From Actinospica acidithermotolerans (lineage in GTDB: Bacteria; Actinomycetota; Actinomycetes; Streptomycetales; Catenulisporaceae): a stretch of 64,000 nt of DNA. Position 1 is the first letter of the stretch, and each line of letters begins with the position of its first letter. The position numbers and the translations under genes were made by a program. The stretch lies in NCBI RefSeq assembly GCF_018139625.1, contig NZ_JAGSOH010000001.1, forward strand, positions 124,001 through 188,000. Reading direction: 5' to 3'. Of this stretch, positions 42,985-57,335 are shown piece by piece. The notes under the pieces are model-generated. The model was not told where the DNA came from and searched no databases. It saw only the letters and a program-made list of their open reading frames with translations.

Positions 42985-43995
42985 CTAGCGCTTGGTGCGC
43001 TGGCTCTTGGTGGTCCGCGTCGGCTGGTTGCGCTGCGGCTTGGGTCGGCCGGTCGAGGTCATGCTCGCCTCGGGGGCCGCGTCCTGCGGCTCGCTCTTCG
43101 GCGCGTCGGCCGGAGCGGGCTTGCCCTTCTTCTGCGCCTTGGCGGCCTTGCGCGCCAGGTGCTCCTCGTGCGCGAGCGAGCCGGGCGTCGGGTTGTTGCG
43201 CAGGACGTAGAACTGCTGCCCCATGGTCCACAGGTTCGAGGTCAGCATGTAGATCAACACGCCGATCGGGGCGATCAGATAGAACAGTCCCAGCATCAGC
43301 GGCATCACGTACATCAGCATCTTCTGCTGCTTGACCATCGGGTTGTCCGGCGCGCTGTTCTTCAGGATCATCTGCCGCTGCGTGATGAACTGGGTCAGCA
43401 TGCAGATCAGGATCATCGCGCCCGCGACGGCCTTGACGTCCGCGGAGCTCGCGCCGTGCAGAGCGGCGCCGGAGCTATTGAAGTGCGTCGAGATCGGCGC
43501 GCCGAGGATGTGCGCGCTGTTGATGCTCGCGACCAGGGCGGTGGTCATGAACGCGAAGGTGGTGCCGTTCGCGACGTTGTAGAGCAGCCGGTAGAGCGAG
43601 GCCCAGAACGGGGACTGCGCCAGCACCGGGAGGCAGCTGGCGAAGGGGTTGGTGCCGTGCTCCTTGTACAGCGCCATCATCTCGCGCTGCTGCTTCTGCT
43701 GGAGATCGCGCTTCTTGACCGGGTCGAACTTGGCCCGCTCGATGTCCCGCTTGTACTTGTCCTGCAGCGCCTTGATCTCGGGCTGGATGACCTGCATCGC
43801 CCGCATCGACTTGATCTGCTTGACGAACAGCGGAATCAGCAGCACCCGGATCGACAGGGTGAGGAAGACGATGGCCAGGCCCCACGCCCAGCCGCTGTTC
43901 GGCTCGAACACCAGGCTGAACAGACGGTGGAACTGGACCACCAACCAGCTGATGACCCACATGATGGGCCACAACAGCGTGTCATACCAACTCAC
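42985..43995 (-). CDS. yidC: Membrane protein insertase YidC
   Basis: YidC (336 residues) inserts membrane proteins alone or with SecYEG. About five hydrophobic helices are seen, with the conserved IRVLLIPLFVKQIKSMRAMQ segment carrying the key arginine of the hydrophilic groove. MMALYKEHGTNPFASCLPVLAQSPFW marks the second conserved part. The ~60-residue C-terminal tail is Lys/Pro-rich and may contact ribosomes. It lacks the large periplasmic domain of Gram-negative YidC. Confidence 0.96.
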   Translation of the reverse strand: MSWYDTLLWPIMWVISWLVVQFHRLFSLVFEPNSGWAWGLAIVFLTLSIRVLLIPLFVKQIKSMRAMQVIQPEIKALQDKYKRDIERAKFDPVKKRDLQQKQQREMMALYKEHGTNPFASCLPVLAQSPFWASLYRLLYNVANGTTFAFMTTALVASINSAHILGAPISTHFNSSGAALHGASSADVKAVAGAMILICMLTQFITQRQMILKNSAPDNPMVKQQKMLMYVMPLMLGLFYLIAPIGVLIYMLTSNLWTMGQQFYVLRNNPTPGSLAHEEHLARKAAKAQKKGKPAPADAPKSEPQDAAPEASMTSTGRPKPQRNQPTRTTKSQRTKR

Positions 43996-44010
43996 GATCA
44001 GGCTCCTCGC

Positions 44011-44310
44011 CTAAGGCCTGCCAGGTTCACTGCCCACAGCTCCACTCGTCTCGGCGTTCACTGCCGCCGTTGCCGTTGTCGGGTTGCTCCATCTTCCGCG
44101 CGGCGGCACCTCGTCGATGCCGCCCGAACTCCACGGGTTGCAGCGCAGGATCCGCCATGCGGTAAGTATTGTCCCCTTAGCGGCTCCGTGGACCGACATC
44201 GCCTCGTAGCCGTAGTGCGAACAGCTCGGGTAATAACGGCAGACCGGGCCCAGCAGCGGTGAGATGGTCCGCTGATAGATCCGGATGAGCCCCATGAGGA
44301 GGTATTTCAC
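44011..44310 (-). CDS. yidD: Membrane protein insertion efficiency factor YidD
   Basis: A 99-residue Yid[50 protein letters not shown] and GGIDEVPPR are the family signature. It is an amphipathic membrane-associated helper of YidC-dependent insertion. Its start overlaps the rnpA stop by 4 bp, and yidC begins 15 bp downstream. Confidence 0.95.
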   Translation of the reverse strand: MKYLLMGLIRIYQRTISPLLGPVCRYYPSCSHYGYEAMSVHGAAKGTILTAWRILRCNPWSSGGIDEVPPRGRWSNPTTATAAVNAETSGAVGSEPGRP

Positions 44311-44720
44311 GGCCTCTCACCCCGCCGGTCGGCACGCGGGCGCCGCGCGGCGCCGCCGCCTGTCAGACGTTCGAGGGCCGCATCGAGTTCCCGGCCGAGC
44401 AGCGCGTAGTCCGCTTCGGCGGCCGGCGGCAGCGCCCGGACCACCAGGATCGAGCCCGGCGGCAGCGTGCCGAGCCGGGCCGCGCACAGATGCCGCAGCC
44501 GGCGGCGCACCCGGTTGCGGACGACCGCGTTGCCCACGGCCTTGCTCACGACGAAGCCCGCGCGGGCACCGGGACCCGTGCGGGCTTCGTCTGTCGCCTT
44601 CTCGGACTGTCCGTCCGCAGCGAGATACGCCACCAGATGGGCACGCCCGGATCGCCGTCCGGCGCGGATCGCCCGGGCGAACTCGTCACCGCGACGCACG
44701 CGGCTTTCGGAAGGCAGCAC
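44307..44720 (-). CDS. rnpA: Ribonuclease P protein component
   Basis: RnpA (137 residues) is the protein subunit that helps the RNase P RNA trim tRNA 5' ends. [27 protein letters not shown] is the RNR motif and family signature. It follows rpmH by 58 bp on the same strand, the standard order. The first residues ([22 protein letters not shown]) are also typical. The C-terminus has a ~20-residue basic extension. Confidence 0.95.
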   Translation of the reverse strand: MLPSESRVRRGDEFARAIRAGRRSGRAHLVAYLAADGQSEKATDEARTGPGARAGFVVSKAVGNAVVRNRVRRRLRHLCAARLGTLPPGSILVVRALPPAAEADYALLGRELDAALERLTGGGAARRPRADRRGERP

Positions 44721-44778
44721 GCGCGACTCCGATGACGTCCGGACGACCCGGCGGGCTCACCGCCGGGCGCTGCCCGTC

Positions 44779-44916
44779 TTACGCGGACAGTTCGCGACGG
44801 CCCTTGGCGCGACGCGAGGAGAGGATGGCCCGGCCGGCCCGGGTGCGCATGCGCAGCCGGAAGCCGTGGGTCTTGGCGCGGCGCCGGTTGTTCGGCTGGA
44901 AGGTGCGCTTGCTCAC
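44779..44916 (-). CDS. rpmH: Ribosomal protein bL34
   Basis: A 45-residue basic protein with [22 protein letters not shown], the L34 signature. The GTG start (complement of 44914-44916) gives exactly the usual length; the open frame extends 22 codons further but without family similarity. It heads the rpmH-rnpA-yidD-yidC-jag operon, divergent from dnaA. Confidence 0.97.
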   Translation of the reverse strand: MSKRTFQPNNRRRAKTHGFRLRMRTRAGRAILSSRRAKGRRELSA

Positions 44917-45072
44917 TGGGGGCTCCAGACAGGTACTGGCTTGAGGACTCGGTCTTTCGGCGCGAGCGGCTCCGGGCAGCATTCAACACGGAGGTTTCGA
45001 CTCGACCTGCTTACGGTACGCGGGAGGCCGCCACCGGGTCAAACCCGCTCGCACGCGGCTTCGTCCCCCGGC

Positions 45073-45197
45073 TGTGGACAACGAGTTGAACAGCAGGCCC
45101 GGGATGGCTACCGTCGTGTGGTCGCCCCGGGTCGGCCCGTGGCTCGTTCAGGGAATCCGCAGCGGGATCCACAAGTTGTCCACAGCACTTGTGGAAA
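45073..45197. promoter_or_regulatory. DnaA boxes in the rpmH-dnaA spacer
   Basis: The 364-bp gap 44917-45280 holds TGTGGACAA (45073-45081), TTGTCCACA (45176-45184) and TGTGGAAAA (45189-45197), the first two being exact actinobacterial consensus. Together with a GATCCACAA near 45167, they probably autoregulate dnaA. Nothing else is apparent in this gap. Confidence 0.8.
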
Positions 45198-45280
45198 ACT
45201 TGGGCACGCACTCCTGCCGAGTGCCGCCGGGCACGCTGAGCCCGGCGCAGCCGGACCTCTGACACCCCGATTCACGATGA

Positions 45281-47032
45281 GTGGTAGCCGTGCCTGACGA
45301 GTACTCCAACGCCCCTTCGACCGGCGGCATGCCCCCGGTCGGCGACTTCGGCACGGTGTGGAAGCACTTCGTCGCGCAGCTCGAGGCGGAGGGCAGGCTC
45401 GGCCCCAAGGACCGCGCGTTCCTCATGCTCACCGTGCCGATCGCGCTGGTCGGCAACACCGTCGTGCTCGGCGTGCAGGACAACTACACCAAGGAGAAGC
45501 TCGAGGGCAGCCTGCGCGACCTGGTCGCCGGCGGCCTCGCCCAGCTCCTCGGCCACCAGGTGCACCTCGCCGTCACGGTCAACGCGCAGCCGCAGCCGCT
45601 CCCGCAGCCGCCGCAGCAGCAGATCCCGCGGCCGTTCAGCCCGCAGCCGCCGGTCGCCCCGCAGCTGCCTTCCTTCGAGGATCTGCGCGAGCAGGCCAGG
45701 CTGCCCTTCGCGCCGCGCCAGGACGAGCAGCCCGCCCCCGGCGTGACCGCGGGCCCGATCAGCCTGCCCCCGCAGCCGCCGAGCGCGCACTCGGCCCCGC
45801 CGCCGCTGCCCTTCGCGGCCCGGCCGCTCGACCACGCCGACGACCTGCCGTCCCAGCCTCCGGCCGTGGCGCTGCCCTTCGCCTCCGCGCCCGATCCGCT
45901 GCCCGAGCGCAGCTTCGGCGCGCCGGCCGACGCGATGGAGCGGGAGAAGGCGAAGCAGCCGGGCGGGGCGTCCGACGCTCCGGTGAAGGCCGAGGGCGAA
46001 GCCGGGCGGCTCAACCCCAAATACCTCTTCGAGACCTTCGTCATCGGCTCGAGCAACCGCTTCGCGCACGCGGCCGCCGTCGCGGTCGCGGAGGCCCCGG
46101 CCAAGGCGTACAACCCGCTGTTCATCTACGGCGAGTCCGGGCTCGGCAAGACGCACTTGCTGCACGCGATCGGGCACTACACCCGCTCGCTCTACCCGGG
46201 GACCCGGGTGCGGTACGTCAGCACCGAGGAGTTCACCAACGACTTCATCAACGCGATCCGCGACGGCAAGCAGGACCTGCTGCGGCGCCGGTACCGCGAC
46301 ATCGACATCCTGATGATCGACGACATCCAGTTCCTGGAGAACAAGGAAGGCACGCAGGAGGAGTTCTTCCACACCTTCAACGCGCTGCACAACTCCAACA
46401 AGCAGATCGTGATCTCCAGCGACCGGCCGCCCAAGCAGCTGGTCACCCTGGAGGACCGGCTGCGCTCGCGCTTCGAGTGGGGCCTGATCACCGACGTGCA
46501 GCCGCCGGAGCTGGAGACCCGCATCGCGATCCTGCGGAAGAAGGCCGCGCAGGAGCGGCTCAACGCCCCGCCCGAGGTGCTGGAGTTCATCGCCAGCAAG
46601 ATCTCCACCAACATCCGCGAGCTCGAGGGCGCGCTGATCCGGGTGACGGCGTTCGCCTCGCTCAACCGCTCGCCGGTGGACTTCCCGCTGGCCGAGGCGG
46701 TCCTCAAGGACCTCTTCCCGGAGGCCGGCGGCACCGAGATCACGGCGTCGACCATCATGGCGCAGACGGCCGCCTACTTCGGACTGACCATAGAGGACAT
46801 CTGCGGCACCTCGCGCAGCCGGGTGCTGGTCACGGCGCGCCAGATCGCCATGTACCTGTGCCGGGAGCTGACGGACATGTCGCTGCCCAAGATCGGCCAG
46901 CTGTTCGGCGGCCGCGACCACACGACCGTCATGCACGCCGACCGGAAGATCAGGAACCTGATGGCCGAGCGGCGCTCCACCTACAACCAGGTGACCGAGC
47001 TGACGAACCGCATCAAGTCCATGCGCGGCTAG
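45281..47032 (+). CDS. dnaA: Chromosomal replication initiator DnaA
   Basis: DnaA (583 residues) binds DnaA boxes at oriC, opens the duplex and loads helicase. Domain I is ~1-95. Domain II is a long Pro/Gln-rich linker (~100-235). Domain III (AAA+) has [11 protein letters not shown] near 284 and [21 protein letters not shown]. Domain IV ends with the DNA-binding [14 protein letters not shown] near 543. The length is close to streptomycete DnaA and longer than the Escherichia protein, owing to domain II. The start is GTG 45281 or GTG 45290; neither has a strong ribosome binding site. Confidence 0.97.
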   Translation: MVAVPDEYSNAPSTGGMPPVGDFGTVWKHFVAQLEAEGRLGPKDRAFLMLTVPIALVGNTVVLGVQDNYTKEKLEGSLRDLVAGGLAQLLGHQVHLAVTVNAQPQPLPQPPQQQIPRPFSPQPPVAPQLPSFEDLREQARLPFAPRQDEQPAPGVTAGPISLPPQPPSAHSAPPPLPFAARPLDHADDLPSQPPAVALPFASAPDPLPERSFGAPADAMEREKAKQPGGASDAPVKAEGEAGRLNPKYLFETFVIGSSNRFAHAAAVAVAEAPAKAYNPLFIYGESGLGKTHLLHAIGHYTRSLYPGTRVRYVSTEEFTNDFINAIRDGKQDLLRRRYRDIDILMIDDIQFLENKEGTQEEFFHTFNALHNSNKQIVISSDRPPKQLVTLEDRLRSRFEWGLITDVQPPELETRIAILRKKAAQERLNAPPEVLEFIASKISTNIRELEGALIRVTAFASLNRSPVDFPLAEAVLKDLFPEAGGTEITASTIMAQTAAYFGLTIEDICGTSRSRVLVTARQIAMYLCRELTDMSLPKIGQLFGGRDHTTVMHADRKIRNLMAERRSTYNQVTELTNRIKSMRG

Positions 47033-47659
47033 TCTCCACCCTGAGTACACGTCAGGTTCATCTGTCAAATCGCGATTCAAAATCCTGGTTTTCCACCGGG
47101 ATTATCCACAGCCCCCGCCGGGTACACAGGACAAAGAGCCTGGTCCCGTCGGGGGCTGTGTCGGTTGATGTGGAAACAGCGCCATCCCAATGCACAGCCT
47201 GTGGATACTTGTGGACAACTTCTGTGCATAAGCTACCGGGACGTTGGACGAGTCACCGATTCGAGTGAGAATCTTATCCCCAGGCTTCAAGATTTTTTTG
47301 GGGACAAGCTGTGCACAAACTGTGGACGTCTGTGGACGCGGTGTGGACAACGCGCGTTTCTCCACAGGGGAGTTCGAGTTCTCCCCAGGTTCTCCCCAGG
47401 GCCTGTGTACAAAAATTTCCGCGCCGACCTGCGGAAAGGGCGCTTTTCCACAGTATCCACACCCCCTACTACTACTACTCAAGAGATAACTCCATCTAGG
47501 CAAAAAGCTCGTGGGCTGCGCACAATTCTGTGGATAACCTCGCCGAGAGGTCTGACGTCCAATCTCCCTCTCTCCGAAAAAGCGCTATCCTCATCCGAGG
47601 CAGTCGACGGTCGGGGTGATGAGAATCCTGATCATGTCCGGACAGTGGAGGCGAGACCG
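47033..47659. other. oriC: Origin of chromosomal replication (oriC)
   Basis: The 627-bp dnaA-dnaN gap is relatively AT-rich and contains about a dozen DnaA boxes. Plain or near consensus copies are TTATCCACA 47102-47110, TGTGGAAAC 47169-47177, TGTGGATAC 47200-47208, TGTGGACAA 47210-47218, TGTGCACAA 47310-47318, TGTGGACGT 47321-47329, TGTGGACGC 47331-47339, TGTGGACAA 47342-47350, TTCTCCACA 47358-47366, TTTTCCACA 47444-47452, GTATCCACA 47453-47461 and TGTGGATAA 47529-47537. Boxes left of 47350 mainly point one way (TGTGG on the plus strand), and those at 47358-47461 point the other. AT-rich patches lie at ~47270-47303 and ~47405-47420. Genes on both sides point away from here. Confidence 0.93.
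47444..47480 (+). other. DnaA-trio-like basal unwinding element in oriC
   Basis: Two abutting DnaA boxes (TTTTCCACA 47444-47452 and GTATCCACA 47453-47461) are followed, after a C-run, by CTA x4 (47466-47477) and CTC. This is the same orientation and layout as the Bacillus subtilis DnaA-trio element, in which DnaA moves from the boxes onto single-stranded 3'-GAT repeats. The sequence match is direct; the function is inferred. Confidence 0.65.
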
Positions 47660-48796
47660 GTGAAGTTTCGGGTAGAACGCGACGTCCTCGCCGAGGCGGT
47701 GGCCTGGACGGCCAAGTCGCTTCCGGCCCGCCCACCGGCGCCGGTGCTCGCCGGCCTGCTGCTCTCGGCCATAGGCGAGGAGCTGGTCATCAGCGGCTTC
47801 GACTACGAGGTCTCCTCGCGCTCGCAGCTGCCCGCGCAGGTCGAGGAGGCCGGCACGGTCCTGGTCTCCGGCAAGCTGCTCGCGGACATCGCCCGCGCCC
47901 TGCCGAACCGGCCGGTGGAGTTCTCCACCGACGGCCCCAAGGTCCAGCTGGTGTGCGGCAGCTCCCGCTTCACCCTGCAGACCATGCCGGTGGAGGAGTA
48001 CCCGGCGCTGCCGGACATGCCCAAGGCGGCGGGCAGCATCGCGGCCGGCACCTTCGCCGCCGCCGTCGCCCAGGTCGCCGTCGCGGCCGGCAAGGACGAC
48101 ACCCTGCCGTTCCTGACCGGCGTCCGCGTCGAGATCAACGGGGACACGCTGCGGCTGGTGGCCACCGACCGCTACCGGCTGGCCGTGCGCGAGATCCTGT
48201 GGAAGCCGGAGATCGCCGACCTCGACGCCGTCGCGCTCGTCCCGGCCAAGACCCTGCACGAGATCGCCCGCTCGCTCACCGGCGGCGAATTCGTCACCCT
48301 CGCCCTGGCGGACACCGAGGCCGAGGCGGGCCAGGGCCTGATCGGCATCGAGGCCTCCGGCAAGCGCACCACCACCCGGCTGCTCGAGGGCGAGTTCATC
48401 AAGTACAACTCGATCTTCCCGGCCGAGTTCACCGGCGACGCGGTGATCGAGACCTCCGCGCTGATCGAAGCCGTCAAGCGCGTCGCGCTGGTGGCCGAGC
48501 GCAACACCCCGGTGCGCCTGAGCTTCTCCACCGGCCAGGTCACCCTCGAGGCCGGCACCGGCGACGAGGCCCGCGCCAGCGAGACCATGGACGCGGTCTT
48601 CGAGGGCGAGGACATCTCGCTCGCCTTCAACCCGGGCTATCTGCTCGAGGGCCTCGGCGCGCTGGAGGCCCCGTACACGCAGCTGTCGTACACCACCTCC
48701 ACCAAGCCCGCGGTGCTCACCGGCCGTCCGGCCGCCGACGCCGACCACGACCCGGCCTACCGCTACCTGGTGATGCCGATCCGGCTCACCGGCTGA
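47660..48796 (+). CDS. dnaN: DNA polymerase III beta sliding clamp
   Basis: DnaN (378 residues) is the ring clamp that gives the replicase processivity. Three clamp domains are recognisable: VKFRVERDVLAEAVAW at the start, LRLVATDRYRLAVRE mid-protein, and the C-terminal YRYLVMPIRLTG that forms the partner-binding pocket. The GTG start at 47660 follows GGAGGCG; the open frame runs back through oriC but is not coding there. Confidence 0.97.
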   Translation: MKFRVERDVLAEAVAWTAKSLPARPPAPVLAGLLLSAIGEELVISGFDYEVSSRSQLPAQVEEAGTVLVSGKLLADIARALPNRPVEFSTDGPKVQLVCGSSRFTLQTMPVEEYPALPDMPKAAGSIAAGTFAAAVAQVAVAAGKDDTLPFLTGVRVEINGDTLRLVATDRYRLAVREILWKPEIADLDAVALVPAKTLHEIARSLTGGEFVTLALADTEAEAGQGLIGIEASGKRTTTRLLEGEFIKYNSIFPAEFTGDAVIETSALIEAVKRVALVAERNTPVRLSFSTGQVTLEAGTGDEARASETMDAVFEGEDISLAFNPGYLLEGLGALEAPYTQLSYTTSTKPAVLTGRPAADADHDPAYRYLVMPIRLTG

Positions 48797-48888
48797 CGCC
48801 CGCACGCGCGCGTTCTCCCGTCGCGATAACGTCTCCATGGAAGAGACAAGGACGTCACACAGGTAGACGACAGGAAGGTGGGCTCAGG

Positions 48889-49803
48889 ATGGAGCTCGGA
48901 CTCATCGGCCTCGGCAAGATGGGCGGAAACATGCGCGAGCGCATCCGCCGGGCCGGGCACACGGTGATCGGCTACGACCGCAACCCGGACCTCGCGGACG
49001 TCGGCTCGCTCAAGGAGCTGGTGGACACCCTCGCCGCGCCGCGCGTGGTGTGGATCATGGTTCCGGCCGGCGGCCCGACCCAGTCCACCGTGGACGAGCT
49101 GGCCGAGCTGCTCTCGCCCGGCGACCTCGTCGTCGACGGCGGCAACTCGAAGTGGACCGACGACAAGAAGCACTCCGAGGAGCTCGCCGCCAAGGGCATC
49201 GGCTTCGTGGACGCCGGTGTCAGCGGCGGCGTGTGGGGCCTGGAGAACGGCTACGCGCTCATGGTCGGCGGCAGCGTCGAGAACGTCGCCAAGGTGCAGC
49301 CGATCTTCGACGCGCTCAAGCCGGAGGGCGACTACGGCTTCGTGCGCGCCGGCGAGGCGGGCGCCGGCCACTTCGCGAAGATGGTCCACAACGGCATCGA
49401 GTACGCGATGATGCAGGCCTACGCCGAGGGCTGGGAGCTGCTCGAGGCCGTGCCCGAGGTCACCGACGTGCGCGAGATCTTCCGCAGCTGGAAGGAGGGC
49501 ACGGTCATCCGCTCCTGGCTGCTCGACCTCGCGGTCAACGCCCTCCAGGAGGACGAGCACCTGACCGGCCTGCGCGGCTACGCCGACGACTCCGGCGAGG
49601 GCCGGTGGACCGTCGAGGCCGCGATCGACCACGCGGTGCCGCTGCCCGCGATCACCGCCTCGCTCTTCGCCCGGTTCAGCTCACGGCAGGAGGACTCGCC
49701 GTCGATGAAGATGGTCGCGGCGCTGCGCAACCAGTTCGGCGGCCACGCGGTCACCGACGCCTCCGGCCGCGTGGCCAAGGAGCACAAGACCCCCGGTGCC
49801 TGA
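48889..49803 (+). CDS. gnd: 6-phosphogluconate dehydrogenase (decarboxylating, short form)
   Basis: A 304-residue protein of the short, GndA/YqeC-like group. It oxidises 6-phosphogluconate to ribulose-5-phosphate, giving NAD(P)H. The dinucleotide fold starts GLIGLGKMGGNM. VVDGGNSKW, VDAGVSGGVWGLENGYALMVGG and AGHFAKMVHNGIEYAMMQAYAEG are the substrate and catalytic segments (Lys/Asn). Linkage between dnaN and recF is a conserved actinobacterial arrangement. ATG 48889 has GAAGGTGGG upstream. Confidence 0.93.
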   Translation: MELGLIGLGKMGGNMRERIRRAGHTVIGYDRNPDLADVGSLKELVDTLAAPRVVWIMVPAGGPTQSTVDELAELLSPGDLVVDGGNSKWTDDKKHSEELAAKGIGFVDAGVSGGVWGLENGYALMVGGSVENVAKVQPIFDALKPEGDYGFVRAGEAGAGHFAKMVHNGIEYAMMQAYAEGWELLEAVPEVTDVREIFRSWKEGTVIRSWLLDLAVNALQEDEHLTGLRGYADDSGEGRWTVEAAIDHAVPLPAITASLFARFSSRQEDSPSMKMVAALRNQFGGHAVTDASGRVAKEHKTPGA

Positions 49804-49815
49804 GGTCACCCCGCC

Positions 49816-50967
49816 TTGCGTCTGAGTCACCTGTCGCTCGTCGACTTCCGCAGCTACGCCGGGCTCGAACTCGAGCTCGAGCCCGGCGTCTGCGTGCTGG
49901 TCGGGCCGAACGGCCACGGCAAGACGAACGTGGTCGAGGCCGTCGGCTACCTCGCCACGCACGGCAGCCACCGGGTGGCGCAGGACCAGCCGCTGGTCCG
50001 GATCGGCGCGCAGCGCGCGGTGATCCGGGCGGCGGTGCACCACGAGGATCGCAGTGTCCTGCTGGAACTGGAGATCAACCCGGGCCGGGCGAACCGGGCC
50101 AGGGTCAACCGGAACGCCGTCGGCAAGACCCGGGACGCGCTCGGCTACCTGCGCACGGTGCTGTTCGCGCCGGAGGATCTGGCACTGGTCAAGGGGGATC
50201 CGGCCGTCCGCAGGCAGTTTCTGGACGAGCTGCTGGTCGCCCGCACTCCCCGCTTCGCCGCCGTGCGCGCGGATTACGAGCGCGCCCTCAAGCAACGCAA
50301 TGCCCTGCTTCGCAGCGCGGCCCAGCTGCGCAGGGCGAACCGCGGCGCGGCCGTGGACATGACGACCCTGGACCTGTGGGACGGCCACCTGGCCTCCGCC
50401 GGCGCACATCTGCTGGCCGCCCGGCTCGAGCTGGTCGAGTCGCTCAATCCGCTGGTGGGCAAGGCATACGGCACCATCGCCGGCCGGGACACTGCGCTGC
50501 TCGACTACAAACCCTCATTCGAGTTGTCCACAGGCGGTGGATCGCCGGTGGACGAATCCGCCGTGCACGACGCGCTGATCGCGGCGCTCAACGCCGGGCG
50601 CAAGGACGAGATCGAGCGCGGGATGACGCTCGTCGGCCCGCATCGCGACGAGCTCGCGCTGCTGCTCGACCACGGGCACGGCCCGGTACCCGCGAAGGCC
50701 TATGCCAGCCACGGGGAATCCTGGTCATTCGCGCTCAGCGCCAAGCTCGCCGCGTTCGAGCTGCTGCGCGCCGAGGCGATCGAGCCGGTGCTGATCCTGG
50801 ACGACGTCTTCGCCGAACTCGACAACTCCCGCCGCGGCCAGCTGGCGCAGGTGGCGGCGAGCGCCGAGCAGGTGCTCATCACCGCCGCCGTGGAAGAGGA
50901 CGTACCAGCCTCGCTCAGCGGGATGCGCTACCGGATCGGCAAGGGGACCGCGGAGCGGCTCCGGTGA
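49816..50967 (+). CDS. recF: DNA replication and repair protein RecF
   Basis: RecF (383 residues) is the SMC-like ATPase that helps load RecA at gaps. Walker A is GPNGHGKT at 30-37. The ABC signature and Walker B ([13 protein letters not shown]) are in the C-terminal half. TTG 49816 is the start that gives the usual [15 protein letters not shown]-terminus, 12 bp after gnd. An exact DnaA box TTGTCCACA occurs in the gene (50524-50532). The stop overlaps the next start in GTGA. Confidence 0.95.
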   Translation: MRLSHLSLVDFRSYAGLELELEPGVCVLVGPNGHGKTNVVEAVGYLATHGSHRVAQDQPLVRIGAQRAVIRAAVHHEDRSVLLELEINPGRANRARVNRNAVGKTRDALGYLRTVLFAPEDLALVKGDPAVRRQFLDELLVARTPRFAAVRADYERALKQRNALLRSAAQLRRANRGAAVDMTTLDLWDGHLASAGAHLLAARLELVESLNPLVGKAYGTIAGRDTALLDYKPSFELSTGGGSPVDESAVHDALIAALNAGRKDEIERGMTLVGPHRDELALLLDHGHGPVPAKAYASHGESWSFALSAKLAAFELLRAEAIEPVLILDDVFAELDNSRRGQLAQVAASAEQVLITAAVEEDVPASLSGMRYRIGKGTAERLR

Positions 50968-51455
50968 GCGCCGAGGGCGAGCCCACCGGCATCGACCTGG
51001 CGCGCGCCGCGCTGGCCGCGGCCAGGAAGAAGGCCAAGGAGCTCGAGCAGGACAAGGCCCGCCGGTCCGCCGCGGGCCGCCGCGCCGGCGCGCAGCGCCG
51101 TTCCGGATCGCGGTCCGACGACCGGGATCCGCAGCCGCTGCAGGCCACCATCGGCCGGCTGATGTCCGAGCACGGCTGGGAGGCGCCGGTCGCCGTCGGC
51201 GGCGTCATCCACAACTGGCCGCACGTCGTCGGCGAGCGCATCGCAGAGCACTGCGTGCCCGTCGGGTTCGCCGACGGGGTGCTGACGGTGCAGGCCGATT
51301 CCCCGGCCTGGGCGGTGGAACTGCGGCATCTGTCCGGGGCACTGCTCGCGAAGCTGAACGAATCGGTGCCTTCCGGACCCGACGGGCGCGCCGTGAAGCG
51401 GATCGCCGTGCTCGGTCCGGCCAAGCCCAGATTCGGCCTGAACGGCTTCCGCTGA
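50964..51455 (+). CDS. DUF721/DciA-type helicase-loading factor
   Basis: A 163-residue protein. The N-terminal ~65 residues are a charged helix and linker; the rest is the DUF721 domain ([36 protein letters not shown], then [17 protein letters not shown]). DUF721/DciA proteins are the ancestral loaders of the replicative helicase DnaB in bacteria without DnaC/DnaI. The location between recF and gyrB near oriC fits that role. It is translationally coupled to recF by 4 bp. Confidence 0.9.
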   Translation: MSAEGEPTGIDLARAALAAARKKAKELEQDKARRSAAGRRAGAQRRSGSRSDDRDPQPLQATIGRLMSEHGWEAPVAVGGVIHNWPHVVGERIAEHCVPVGFADGVLTVQADSPAWAVELRHLSGALLAKLNESVPSGPDGRAVKRIAVLGPAKPRFGLNGFR

Positions 51456-51478
51456 ATTCCGACCCCGCACAGGTGTAG

Positions 51479-53674
<2,196 letters not shown>

Positions 53675-53719
53675 TCCGGTCCACCTCTCCGAGCAGCTTC
53701 CTGAAAGGAGTTAGCCCTC

Positions 53720-56341
<2,622 letters not shown>

Positions 56342-56429
56342 TGCCCGGTAGATTGCGTCTAGCAAGCGTAAGCGGATTGAGTCGGTCGGTCGGGTGACGG
56401 CCGGCGGAACACGTGAAGGGGCCAGTCCC

Positions 56430-57110
56430 GTGAGTGACAGCGTGAACCCGGCGGGTTCCCGCCCGGGCGGGGGCCGCGGATACGGCGGAGGCGTGCCCGC
56501 GCGGCCGGAACAGCCGGTGCCGCACGAGCCGGGCGCCGGCCCGGTGGCCGCGCCGGCCGGCTCCGCCCAGCAGCAGGGACCCCAGGTGTCCGGCTTCGGC
56601 CGAACGCTGGGCCGGATGGGCAACGCGGTGGCCGCCGGGGTGCAGACCGCCTCCGGCGCCGCCCGCTCCGGCTTCGGCGGCGCGCCGGGCGAGCGCGCGG
56701 CCGGCTCCGCGGCCCGGCCGGTCGGCTCGCAGGTGCGGGTCCGCAAGGCCCGGCTGCGGGTGGCCCACGTCGACCCGTGGTCGGTGATGAAGGTCTCCTT
56801 CGTGCTGTCCATCGCGCTCGGCATCGTGACGCTGGTCGGCACGGCGGTGGTCTGGGAGGTGCTCAACGCGCTAGGCGTCTTCTCCTCGCTGGACAAGACC
56901 GTCGGCGACCTGACGAGCGGCAGCAGCGGCTCGAGCAGCTTCAACCTCTCCTCGGTGCTCTCCTTCGGCCGGGTCGAGGGCTACATGCTGATCATCGCCC
57001 TGGTGGACGTCGTCCTGGTGACCGCCCTGGCGACGCTCGGCGCGTACCTCTACAACCTCTCCTCCGGCTTCGTCGGCGGCCTGGAAGTGACCCTCGCCGA
57101 GGATCAGTAG
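56430..57110 (+). CDS. DUF3566 transmembrane protein
   Basis: A 226-residue protein. The first ~95 residues are Gly/Pro/Ala-rich and disordered. The DUF3566 domain follows (RVRKARLRVAHVDPWSVMKVSFVLSIALGIVTLVGTAVVW) with two membrane helices, near 120-140 and 185-205, and a Ser-rich loop between them. This family always lies downstream of gyrA in actinobacteria; the function is unknown. The GTG start has AAGGGG upstream. Confidence 0.9.
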   Translation: MSDSVNPAGSRPGGGRGYGGGVPARPEQPVPHEPGAGPVAAPAGSAQQQGPQVSGFGRTLGRMGNAVAAGVQTASGAARSGFGGAPGERAAGSAARPVGSQVRVRKARLRVAHVDPWSVMKVSFVLSIALGIVTLVGTAVVWEVLNALGVFSSLDKTVGDLTSGSSGSSSFNLSSVLSFGRVEGYMLIIALVDVVLVTALATLGAYLYNLSSGFVGGLEVTLAEDQ

Positions 57111-57140
57111 GACCCGCGGGGCCGCGCCCGGGCAATCGGT

Positions 57141-57170
57141 TTGGGATCACCGGGGCCGATGCGGTACTCT
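57141..57170 (+). promoter_or_regulatory. Promoter of tRNA-Ile
   Basis: TTGGGA (57141-57146) and TACTCT (57165-57170) are 18 bp apart. Transcription would begin ~20 bases before the mature tRNA. Confidence 0.6.
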
Positions 57171-57195
57171 CGTGGAGCGCTCGCAAGGGCGCGAT

Positions 57196-57269
57196 GGACC
57201 TATAGCTCAGTCGGTTAGAGCGCTTCCCTGATAAGGAAGAGGTCGGTGGTTCAAGTCCACCTAGGTCCA
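57196..57269 (+). tRNA. tRNA-Ile (GAT anticodon)
   Basis: A complete cloverleaf. The 7-bp acceptor is GGACCTA / TAGGTCC. The anticodon arm CTTCC-CTGATAA-GGAAG carries GAT at 57230-57232, and the T loop reads TTCAAGT. The discriminator base is A. The 3' CCA is not encoded. Confidence 0.98.
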
Positions 57270-57278
57270 CGGCGTATC

Positions 57279-57309
57279 AGCCCGATCCCCTCGTACCTGG
57301 GATCGGGCT
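57279..57309 (+). terminator. Hairpin after tRNA-Ile
   Basis: AGCCCGATCCC (57279-57289) pairs perfectly with GGGATCGGGCT (57299-57309) around a 9-base loop. It lies 10 bp past the tRNA. Confidence 0.85.
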
Positions 57310-57335
57310 GCTTCCCTAGCTGAGAGGTTCGGGTC

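Noticed and set aside
42950-43231. Longer Jag reading frame into yidC
   Set aside because: The extra residues are an out-of-frame reading of the yidC tail; the GTG at 42947-42949 has a good ribosome binding site.
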